Of a DNA stretch of 64,000 bases, positions 18,191 to 26,018 are shown in pieces. A program made the position numbers and the translations under genes. Every line of letters starts with the position of its first letter. The stretch's first letter is position 1. The notes under the pieces were generated by a model. The model did not search any database, was not told the DNA's origin, and saw nothing but the letters and a program-made list of their open reading frames with translations. Source of the stretch: an uncultured Mailhella sp. (GTDB lineage: Bacteria; Desulfobacterota; Desulfovibrionia; Desulfovibrionales; Desulfovibrionaceae); NCBI GenBank assembly GCA_905192935.1, contig CAJJMX010000001.1, positions 62,001-126,000 of the forward strand. The letters are read 5' to 3'.

Positions 18191-19022
18191 TCCCATAAAA
18201 ACACGTCCATTCATACAGAGGAGACCTCCCGCCTCTGCAAAATCCGCAGATATCAGCAGACCGCCATGCAGATCGCACAGGCCGGAGCATGCGCATCATG
18301 ATTTTTTTCCGATACCGTCTGGGAATAAGCAATACATGCCTCTCCTGACGTGCGGCTCATTCAGAAAACACTCCTCTGTAGAGAACTCCTGAACAAAACG
18401 TATCACAGGACGCTCAAATTTGTGAAAAAAAGATAAATGGAACGCCCCCCGTCAACAATGCCGCTTCGCACCTCTCCGACCATCTGTTCCAGAAAAACAG
18501 ACCCCGCACTGGATATTCCAGTCAGCCTCGGTCGCTGTTCGACATGGCAGGTCTTCGGCACAAAAATTGCCCGTATCTCTCAGCAGCCCCGCCGCGGAAA
18601 CAGCCTTGCAGGGCATCGCTTTTTCCATGACGTTGCCGCTCCACAGCCCATACCGGCATTCTCAGCCCCTGAAAAGGCGATGCAGAACATGAGTCTTTTC
18701 CCGATTCATATCAGACGGGCTTGCCGCTCCTCGCCTCCACGCAGGAGCAGTCCGCTCTTCCGTTCGGGACGACCAGAAATGTCGCAGAACCGCAGCCGCC
18801 CATGTCCATGAATCCGTCCGCAGATCAAGGCCCGGCTTTGTCCGCCGCTTCTCCGTCGTGCCCGGTAAAGGTCGCGGCCTCTTCTTCATACGGGCAGAGA
18901 CTGTGCATATTTTCTGCAAGGGAGTCTTTCCCCTCGCAGCCCCCCCACGGACAGGCCTTTCACAAGGTCAGCCTGATAAGAAAGAATGTTCCTTAAAAAC
19001 ACATGTGACGGAAAAAGGACGG
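18191..19022 (+). other. About 830 bases without a recognisable gene
   Basis: Base composition returns to normal, but no frame on either strand resembles a known family or has a good ribosome site with sensible codon use. The longest frames here are Arg/Pro/Ser-rich, as expected of non-coding GC-rich DNA. It could hold a decayed gene, a small RNA or the distal control region of the autotransporter. I see no tRNA and no clear terminator. Confidence 0.5.
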
Positions 19023-19925
19023 CTATTGTCGTGCCGCAGCCTGCCCAGACCCCGGATAGGCGGCCAGAAGATAATCCCAGAATGTCCTCTCGACAGCGGA
19101 GAGATGCGCCGCCCGCACGGCATGGACGGGCGCCACCTTCTCCACTCCTGGAAACGGAATGTCCTTTTCCACCAGGGCGCCCACCTGCACGAGACGGCAG
19201 CAGCGAAGCGTCTGCGCGGGAAGTATGACCACGGCTTCGTTGCGTATGGCAAGAGAAAGCACGTCCTCAATGTCCGCAAGACGGTACTCTCCGGCGAAAT
19301 AGGACGTATAGTGCCTCGATATATGATTCAACCCGCCGGAATAGTAGGCTATGTACTCGTTCTTCAGGTCCTCGGGCGTGAGTTTTTCCTTGGCGGCAAG
19401 AGGATGTCCGGCGCCGAGAAACATCTTTCTCGTGACCGTGCCGAGAAAGACCGCCTCGCAGCCGAGTCCCCGCACGCGCTCGATCACGCGGCCTTCTCTT
19501 CCGTCCAGAACGACGGAAATTCTGGAGCCGTGCCTGAACGCCTCCACCACATCGCCGATGTACACCGGCCGCAGCCGCACGCCCATGTCGGGATGAATCT
19601 CCCTGAACGGATTGACGACGGTTTCTTTAAGATACTGGAGCATGGACACCTGCGTATCCACGCAGAAAGAAACCGGCTCCTTGCCGGAACGCATCTGCTC
19701 GATGAGCTCCATGACCTGCTGGGCCATGTCGAGCACCCGCTCTCCTTCCGGAGTCAGCGTCACTCCGGCCCGACCCTTGAGAAAAAGCTCCTGACCGACA
19801 TCCTGCTCAAGCTTTTTAAGCGCGGTCGAGACCGCCGGACGCGTCACTCCCAGCCGTTCCGCCGCGGCGCTGATGGAGCCGGAGTCTGCTGTTGTGATAA
19901 AATATTCAAGCCAATCCAAACGCAT
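19023..19925 (-). CDS. LysR-family transcriptional regulator
   Basis: A 300-residue LTTR. The N-terminal winged helix-turn-helix is classical: LEYFITTADSGSISAAAERL, then PAVSTALKKLEQDVG and LFLKGRAGVTLTPEG. A periplasmic-binding-like effector domain follows (about 90-295). The start at 19925 has AAAGGAAGC upstream. The gene is divergent from a carboxylate permease and two OYE reductases, the standard arrangement for an LTTR that controls its neighbour in response to a pathway metabolite. The effector is therefore probably the imported acid or a product, which is inference. Confidence 0.92.
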   Translation of the reverse strand: MRLDWLEYFITTADSGSISAAAERLGVTRPAVSTALKKLEQDVGQELFLKGRAGVTLTPEGERVLDMAQQVMELIEQMRSGKEPVSFCVDTQVSMLQYLKETVVNPFREIHPDMGVRLRPVYIGDVVEAFRHGSRISVVLDGREGRVIERVRGLGCEAVFLGTVTRKMFLGAGHPLAAKEKLTPEDLKNEYIAYYSGGLNHISRHYTSYFAGEYRLADIEDVLSLAIRNEAVVILPAQTLRCCRLVQVGALVEKDIPFPGVEKVAPVHAVRAAHLSAVERTFWDYLLAAYPGSGQAAARQ

Positions 19926-20309
19926 ATAGTGCTTCCTTTTAGCAGGTTAGTACTACGAATGGCGTCTTCGGGCAACCGGAGATTGTGAAACCTCTAACGT
20001 AAACAAAACCATTCAGATGGCCATAGAAAATTAATATTTCCCTTTTTGCGCGGCAAAGCGCATAGCATTGTATCGGATATCAGCAAGATACCCTCGCAGG
20101 AGAGTACTGCGCCCATAGACCGGCTTGTGATTTTAATGCCTTTTCTCAAGCCGGCGGTACTCACCGACGAAAGCATGAAAACACTGACATGTGTCATTCG
20201 GTACAAGGGTAGACGGAACACATCACAGTCACTTCAGCAGGTGAAGAACGCCGCGGATTCTTCCTCTGCTGAGGACTCAACCTTCAACTACACTCTGGGG
20301 AGTCCGGGC
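19926..20309. promoter_or_regulatory. Divergent control region between the LysR gene and the permease operon
   Basis: 384 bases separate the two start codons. It contains AT-rich stretches (for example ATTAATATTTCC near 20031) and several small palindromes (ATGGCCAT near 20017) that could hold LysR sites, but I cannot single out a T-N11-A box. A frame in phase with the permease opens at 20046; its 88 extra residues are not membrane-like and lack a ribosome site, so I treat them as untranslated. Confidence 0.5.
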
Positions 20310-21764
20310 ATGCTGAAACAACTGAGCAAAAACAGCCCATGGTATTACCTTCATACTGTAGTCGCGCTGCTGATCATCTTCTGCTTCTTCAACTTCGTTC
20401 CCGCGGTGGAGCCGCTGACTCCGCTGGGCATAAGGGTGCTCGGCATCTTCATAGCCGTTCTCTACGGCTGGGTGTTCTGCGACGTCGTTTGGCCCAGCCT
20501 CATGGGTCTCATCATGCTCGGCATGTGCGGCTACGGCAGCATGACGAAGGTCTTTGCAGCCTCCATGGGCAACAGCACCGTCATCATGCTGATCCTGTTC
20601 TGCGCCGTGACGGCCATCCTGAGCTCCGCAGGCATCGCGGAATACATCTCCGCCAAAATGGTCGGTCTCAAAATAGTACGCGGCCGTCCCTACATGCTGA
20701 CCTTCATGCTCATGCTGGTCATGGTGGCCTTCAACCTTCTCGTGAGCGCCACCGCCGCCATCATGATGTTCTATCCTCTGGTCAAGGAAGTAAGCAAGCA
20801 GTTCGGCTTCAAGGCCGGCGACAAGTGGCCCATATTCGTCATTCTTTCCGGCTCCTACATCGGCTGCCGCGCCTATCAGCTGCTGCCCTTCAAGTCCGGC
20901 CCCGCCGTGGTGTACGGCTCCTACACCCAGTTCTTCGGCGTCAACGACATCAACTACGCCGCCCACATGGCCTGCGCCTTCATCATTCTGGCCGCCAGCA
21001 TAGGCATCGTCATGTTCCTGTGCCGCTTCGTGTTCAAGCCCGACGTCACGCCCATCATCAACGGCTCCGCCTCTCTCGCCGGCGCCGACGTCGAACTTAC
21101 CGGACATCAGAAGTACGTGCTCATTTCCTTCCTCGTTCTGCTCGTCATGCTGCTCTGGCCCAACGTGGCTCCCAAGGACTGGGCCATCACCAAGTTCCTG
21201 AACGCCATGACCACCAACGGCATTCTCATGGCTTACATCGCCATCTATGTCTTCATCCACTTCCGTGACGGCATCGGCTTCAAGGAAATCCTCTGCAAGG
21301 AAATGTCCTGGCCCGCTCTTTATGTGACCATGACCTCCCTCACCATGGCCGCCGTCTTCCAGGCCGACAGCACCGGCATCATGACCTGGATCAAGGAAGG
21401 CATGGAGCCCTTCATGGCCGGCAAGAGCGCCCTGGTGTTCGTGGCCATCATCACCTTCCTCTGCATGATCGTCACCAACGTGGCCAACAACCTCGCCTGC
21501 CTCGCCATGTTCTCGCCTCTCGCCTGCACCATCGGCCTGACCCTCGGCGGCGACGTGCAGATGCCGGCCATTCTCTTCAGCATTCTCATGATCGGTTCCC
21601 TGGGCATCATCACTCCTCCCGCCTCCACGCTCACCGCATACCTCTACGGCGAAAAGGAATGGCTCCCCGGCAACTGCGTCATGACCTATGGCATCCTCTA
21701 CAGCCTCATCAACTGGGTGGTTGTCATGGTGCTCGGCTACGGTCTCGGTTCCTTCCTGTTCTAA
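20310..21764 (+). CDS. DASS/SLC13-type anion (carboxylate) permease
   Basis: Integral inner-membrane transporter, 484 residues with about 11-13 hydrophobic segments. The first is near residues 13-35 (LHTVVALLIIFCFFNFVP). The pattern LGIRVLGIFIAVLYGWVFCDV with two re-entrant-like halves is characteristic of the divalent anion:Na+ symporter/ion-transporter superfamily, whose members import succinate, malate, citrate or related acids. ATG 20310 was chosen because GGGGAG lies upstream and it removes a hydrophilic extension. Two OYE-family reductases follow on the same strand (39-base gap), so the imported compound is probably their substrate. The exact acid is unknown. Confidence 0.85.
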   Translation: MLKQLSKNSPWYYLHTVVALLIIFCFFNFVPAVEPLTPLGIRVLGIFIAVLYGWVFCDVVWPSLMGLIMLGMCGYGSMTKVFAASMGNSTVIMLILFCAVTAILSSAGIAEYISAKMVGLKIVRGRPYMLTFMLMLVMVAFNLLVSATAAIMMFYPLVKEVSKQFGFKAGDKWPIFVILSGSYIGCRAYQLLPFKSGPAVVYGSYTQFFGVNDINYAAHMACAFIILAASIGIVMFLCRFVFKPDVTPIINGSASLAGADVELTGHQKYVLISFLVLLVMLLWPNVAPKDWAITKFLNAMTTNGILMAYIAIYVFIHFRDGIGFKEILCKEMSWPALYVTMTSLTMAAVFQADSTGIMTWIKEGMEPFMAGKSALVFVAIITFLCMIVTNVANNLACLAMFSPLACTIGLTLGGDVQMPAILFSILMIGSLGIITPPASTLTAYLYGEKEWLPGNCVMTYGILYSLINWVVVMVLGYGLGSFLF

Positions 21765-21803
21765 TCCTTTCATTGTTCCACTAAAAAGAAGAGAGTTCCA
21801 TTC

Positions 21804-23804
21804 ATGATTCCCGCTTACATCAAAAAGTATCCCAAACTGTTTGAACCGCTGACCATCCGCCGCGGCAGAACCGAGTTCGTGTTCAACAACCGCGTCATGA
21901 TGTCCCCCGTGGGCATCTGCGCCACCGGCGGCGGCGCCGACAACGGCCGCATCAACATCTTCGGCGTGGACTACTGGACCGGCATCATCCGCGGCGGCTT
22001 CTCCTCCGTGTGCCTGCCCATGGAAATCCCCTCCAACGGCAGTCATGAAGGCGTGTTCGATCTGAACCCCAAGAAGTGCAACTACATGAACATGCACCTG
22101 CTGCAGCGCTCGGTCCATGCCTACAACGGCAAGACCTTCGCCGAACTCATCCACGGCGGCCGCTGCATGACCCGTCCCGACGTGCCGCTCATCGGCGCGA
22201 GCGACTCCGAATATCAGGGCCGTCACGTGAAGGGCATGGACGCCAAGGACATGCAGGACATCATCGACATGTGCGTGGACTTCGCCCATCAGGCCCGCCG
22301 CGCCGGCTTCGACGGCATCATGATCCACTTCGCCCACGGCTGGCTGTTCCACGACTTCCTCTCCCCGCTCACCAACCACCGCACCGACGAGTTCGGCGGC
22401 TCCGTGGAAAACCGCTGCCGCTTCCCCATCATGGTGCTGAAGGCCGTGCGTGACGTCATCGGCGACGATCTTCTCATCGAACTGCGCCTCACCGGCAACG
22501 ACGAAATGGAAGGCGGCATCACTCCTGAAGACGCCGCCCAGCAGGTTCTGCTGCTCCAGGACTATGTGGACATGATCCACATCAGCTGCGGCACCCGCAT
22601 CGACGTGACCAGCCGTCCGCGCATGACCCCCACGAGCTTCTTCCCCACCGAACACAACGCCTACGCCAGCGAAATCGTGAAGAAGACCCCCGGCGTGCGC
22701 ATCCCGATCGGCACCGTGGGCGCCATCGGCAACCCTGAACGCGCCGAAAAGCTGCTCGAAGAGGGCAAGGCCGACTACGTGCTCATCGCCCGCGCGGCCA
22801 TCGCCGACAACGAATGGGTGAAGAAGATCAAGGAAGGAAGAGAAGACGACATCCGTCCCTGCCTGCGCTGCAACATGTGCCTCGATCACGGCCGCAGAAA
22901 GTCCAAGATCCAGGGCAAGGAACTCGTCATGGCCTCCGAAGTGAGCTTCGACCGCATGTGCGCCGTGAACCCCCTGTCCATGCAGGCCGCTTCCAAGAAG
23001 ATGTTCCCCGCTCCCGAGCGCCGCAAGAAGGTCGTCGTGGTCGGCGGCGGCGTGGCCGGCATGAACGCCGCTCTGAGCGCCGCCAACCGCGGCCACGAAG
23101 TCACCCTGTACGAAAAGTCCGACAAGCTCGGCGGTCAGGCGCTTCTTTCCGACGGCATGTGGTTCAAGAAGGAAATGAAGGCCTACCACGAATGGCTGGA
23201 ACGTCAGGTCCGCAAGAACCCCAACATCTTCGTGGTGCTCAACACCGAAGCCACTCCCGAGATGGTGTCCGACATCAACCCCGACGCCACCATCGTGGCC
23301 GTGGGCGCCAAGCAGATCGTTCCTCCCATCCCCGGCATTGAAAAGGCCACCATGGCCTTCGACGTGTTCGGCAACGAAGACAAGGTGGGCAAGAAGGTCG
23401 TCATCATCGGCGGCGGCGACATCGGCTGCGAGCTCTCCATCCATCTGAGCGAGCGCGGCCATGACTGCACCGTGGTGGAACTCACCCACTTCCAGGCCGG
23501 CAACGCCGAACTGAGCATCCGCATGTCCATCCTCCAGTTCATGGAAAAGGACAACGTGACCACCCTGCTCGACACCAAGGCCACGGAAATCACCGACGAA
23601 GGCGTGTGGGTGGAGAACGAGGAAGGCAGAAAGCTCATTCCTGCCGACACCGTCATCGTCTGCGTGGGCACCACGCCTCTGCGCGAGGAACGCGACAGCT
23701 TCAGGAACGTTTCCTTCGATGTCATCAACATCGGCGACTGCAAGAAGGCCTCCAACATGCAGCACGCCATTGAAACCGGTTTTGACGCGGGCCTCATCCT
23801 GTAA
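21804..23804 (+). CDS. OYE-type flavin/Fe-S/FAD oxidoreductase A
   Basis: A 666-residue enzyme of the FadH, 2-enoate reductase and trimethylamine dehydrogenase group, cytosolic (no signal peptide). An N-terminal FMN TIM barrel (about 1-350) has LIHGGR at 115-120 and FLSPLTNHRTDEFGGSVENR at 185-204. A 4Fe-4S motif follows (C353-x2-C356-x2-C359, then C386 after 26 residues). FAD and NAD(P)H Rossmann segments are VVVGGGVAGM near 411-420 and VIIGGGDIGCE near 533-543. Members usually reduce activated C=C bonds with NAD(P)H. The position of the catalytic Tyr (FadH Y166 in the EGY motif) is Trp180 here (AHGW). It is the second gene of the LysR-controlled module. The substrate is unknown; an unsaturated carboxylate or its CoA ester is plausible. 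Confidence 0.92.
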   Translation: MIPAYIKKYPKLFEPLTIRRGRTEFVFNNRVMMSPVGICATGGGADNGRINIFGVDYWTGIIRGGFSSVCLPMEIPSNGSHEGVFDLNPKKCNYMNMHLLQRSVHAYNGKTFAELIHGGRCMTRPDVPLIGASDSEYQGRHVKGMDAKDMQDIIDMCVDFAHQARRAGFDGIMIHFAHGWLFHDFLSPLTNHRTDEFGGSVENRCRFPIMVLKAVRDVIGDDLLIELRLTGNDEMEGGITPEDAAQQVLLLQDYVDMIHISCGTRIDVTSRPRMTPTSFFPTEHNAYASEIVKKTPGVRIPIGTVGAIGNPERAEKLLEEGKADYVLIARAAIADNEWVKKIKEGREDDIRPCLRCNMCLDHGRRKSKIQGKELVMASEVSFDRMCAVNPLSMQAASKKMFPAPERRKKVVVVGGGVAGMNAALSAANRGHEVTLYEKSDKLGGQALLSDGMWFKKEMKAYHEWLERQVRKNPNIFVVLNTEATPEMVSDINPDATIVAVGAKQIVPPIPGIEKATMAFDVFGNEDKVGKKVVIIGGGDIGCELSIHLSERGHDCTVVELTHFQAGNAELSIRMSILQFMEKDNVTTLLDTKATEITDEGVWVENEEGRKLIPADTVIVCVGTTPLREERDSFRNVSFDVINIGDCKKASNMQHAIETGFDAGLIL

Positions 23805-23828
23805 CCGGCACTCCCCCAATGTCCCCAT

Positions 23829-23854
23829 GCCCGTCCGCCGAAAGGCGGACGGGC
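23829..23854 (+). terminator. GAAA-loop hairpin between the two OYE genes
   Basis: A perfect 11-bp stem GCCCGTCCGCC/GGCGGACGGGC is closed by a GAAA tetraloop. No T-run follows, so it more likely stabilises or attenuates the mRNA between the reductase genes than fully stops transcription. Confidence 0.55.
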
Positions 23855-23924
23855 GCAGGCCCCACGCAGCAGGCCTGCATTCCCTAACGTACAGGAAGGC
23901 CCGCGCCTCAAAAGGAGTTTCTCC

Positions 23925-25904
23925 ATGAAGCCTATTTACAAGGAAAAATATCCGCACCTTTTTGAACCCATGTACGTGGGCAAGAACAAGGTCCGTTTCA
24001 ACAACCGTGTTCTGGTCGGTCCCATGGGTTCCGGCGCCACCGGCGGCGGTGAAGACAGCGACGGCCGCATCAACACCTTCGGCATCGACTTCTGGATGCG
24101 CTACATCCAGGGCGGCTTCTCTTCCGTGGCCCTGCCCATGGAAGTGCCCATCGACGGCAGCCATGAACACATGTTCAACCTGAACCCCAAGACCTGCAAC
24201 CAGATGAACTTCCAGCGCCTGCAGCGCGCCGTGCACGCCTTCAACGGCAAGACCTTCGTGGAATTCATGCACGGCGGCCCCTACATGCGTGCGGGCTTCA
24301 AGAAAATCGCCGCCGACGATGAACCGCATCTGGGCGCCGTTGCCGCCACCAAGGGCGAACTGGAAGAAATCGCCGCCATGTTCGGCGAATACGCTCACTG
24401 GGCGCAGATCGCCAACTTCGACGGCATCATGCTGCATTACGGCCACGGCTGGCTGTTCAACTACTTCCTCTCTCCGCTCACCAACCATCGTACCGACGAA
24501 TTCGGCGGTTCCATCGAAAACCGCTGCCGCTTCCCGCTCATGGTCATCAAGGCCATCCGCGCCACCGTGGGCGACAGCATGCTCATCGAACTGCGCATGA
24601 ACGGCAACGATGAGGCCGAAGGCGGCATCACTCCTGAAGAATGCGCCGAAGAAGTCAAGATCTTCCAGGATTACGTGGACATGGTGCACATCACCTGCGG
24701 TCACCGCGTGGACGCCATGACCCGTCCCAAGCAGTGCCCCACCGGCTTTGACCGCACGGCCCACAACGCCTACGCGAGCGAGATCGTGAAGAAGTCCGGC
24801 GTCAAGATCCCCGTGGGCACCATCGGCGGCATCTACTCTCCCGAAGTCGCCGAAGAAGTGCTGGCCAAGGGTCAGGCCGACTACGTGCTCATGAGCCGCT
24901 CCGCCATGGCCGATCCTGAAATCATCAAGAAGGCCAAGGAAGGCAGAGAGGACGACATCCGTCCCTGCCTGCGCTGCAACTACTGCATGGACCACGGCCG
25001 CCGCGTGGCCATTTCCAAGGATCTGCACCTGCTCGCCTATCCGAGCTACGACCGTCAGTGCATGGTCAACCCCCTGCAGTTCCAGAGCGCCCAGAAGCTG
25101 CGCATTCCGCCGGCTGAACGTCAGAAGAAGGTCGCCGTCATCGGCGGCGGCGTGGCCGGCATGGAAGCGGCCCTGAGCTGCGAGAGAAGAGGCCACACCG
25201 TGGTGCTCTATGAAAAGACCGACCGTCTCGGCGGACAGGCCCTGCTCTCCGATCCCATGTGGTTCAAGAAGGAAATGAAGCTGTTCCACGAATATCTGGA
25301 ACGCCAGATCAAGAAGCGTCCGGCCATCACCGTGGTGTACAACACCGAAGCCACGCCCGAGATCATCGACGAGAACGACTTCGACGCCGTCATCGTGGCC
25401 GTGGGCGCGGAACAGATCGTGCCCCGCATCCCCGGCGTGGAGAAGGCCACGATGTCCTTCGACGTGTTCGGCCATGAAGACAAGGTCGGCAAGAAGGTCG
25501 TCATCATCGGCGGCGGCGCCATCGGCGTGGAACTCGGCATCCATCTGAACGGCCTCGGCCATGAATGCACCGTGGTGGAAATGGGCGAATTCATTGCCGC
25601 CAAGGCCCAGCTCACCGAGCGCACCGCCTATCTGAACGCCATCAAGAAGTACAACGTGAAGACCATGGTGAACGCCCGCTGCACCGAGATCACCGACAAG
25701 GGCGCGACCGTGGAGACTCCCGAGGGCACGCAGCTGCTCGAAGCCGACACCGTCATCATCGCCGTGGGCACCAAGCCTCTCGTTGCTGAACGCGACAAGT
25801 TCATCGACACCGCCTTCGACGTCATCAACGTCGGCGACTGCGTCGAGGCTTCCAGCATCGTGCACGCCGTGCATACGGGCTTCGACGCCGGCCTCACCCT
25901 CTAG
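23925..25904 (+). CDS. OYE-type flavin/Fe-S/FAD oxidoreductase B
   Basis: Paralogue of the preceding gene (659 residues) with the same three-part layout: FMN barrel, 4Fe-4S segment and tandem FAD/NAD(P)H-binding folds (VIGGGVAGM; VIIGGGAIGVE). The barrel carries HYGHGWLFNYFLSPLTNHRT, with Trp176 at the usual Tyr position, and HGGP where the family normally has HxGR. The cluster motif is CLRCNYC followed by Cys after 24 residues. AAGGAG precedes the ATG. It is the last gene of the module and is followed by a strong terminator. The differing barrel residues suggest it handles a different substrate or step from A. Confidence 0.92.
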   Translation: MKPIYKEKYPHLFEPMYVGKNKVRFNNRVLVGPMGSGATGGGEDSDGRINTFGIDFWMRYIQGGFSSVALPMEVPIDGSHEHMFNLNPKTCNQMNFQRLQRAVHAFNGKTFVEFMHGGPYMRAGFKKIAADDEPHLGAVAATKGELEEIAAMFGEYAHWAQIANFDGIMLHYGHGWLFNYFLSPLTNHRTDEFGGSIENRCRFPLMVIKAIRATVGDSMLIELRMNGNDEAEGGITPEECAEEVKIFQDYVDMVHITCGHRVDAMTRPKQCPTGFDRTAHNAYASEIVKKSGVKIPVGTIGGIYSPEVAEEVLAKGQADYVLMSRSAMADPEIIKKAKEGREDDIRPCLRCNYCMDHGRRVAISKDLHLLAYPSYDRQCMVNPLQFQSAQKLRIPPAERQKKVAVIGGGVAGMEAALSCERRGHTVVLYEKTDRLGGQALLSDPMWFKKEMKLFHEYLERQIKKRPAITVVYNTEATPEIIDENDFDAVIVAVGAEQIVPRIPGVEKATMSFDVFGHEDKVGKKVVIIGGGAIGVELGIHLNGLGHECTVVEMGEFIAAKAQLTERTAYLNAIKKYNVKTMVNARCTEITDKGATVETPEGTQLLEADTVIIAVGTKPLVAERDKFIDTAFDVINVGDCVEASSIVHAVHTGFDAGLTL

Positions 25905-25960
25905 TCGCTCTTCCTGACCGCGCATCCATTGCATGCGGCCGGGAAACATGACAGAATAAC

Positions 25961-26002
25961 AGACTCCGTGAACGGACAACGTTCACGGAGTCTATTTTTT
26001 TT
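25961..26002 (+). terminator. Strong intrinsic terminator of the permease-OYE operon
   Basis: A perfect 13-bp stem AGACTCCGTGAAC/GTTCACGGAGTCT with a 7-nt loop is followed by A and eight Ts. It separates the OYE module from the kef gene, whose start is only 17 bases further on. Confidence 0.95.
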
Positions 26003-26018
26003 CGAAAGAGATCTGCCC

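Noticed and set aside
18437..18919. Short frames on both strands in the gap before the LysR gene
   Set aside because: Arg/Pro/Ser-rich, no ribosome site, no family resemblance; expected by chance in GC-rich DNA.
20046..20309. An 88-residue N-terminal extension of the permease
   Set aside because: Hydrophilic and without a ribosome site, whereas ATG 20310 has GGGGAG upstream and begins just before the first membrane segment.
20277..25979. A 1900-codon open frame on the minus strand opposite the permease and OYE genes
   Set aside because: It runs exactly in register with three well-supported plus-strand genes, has low-complexity His/Asp/Gly-rich sequence, and is explained by the absence of TTA, CTA and TCA sense codons.
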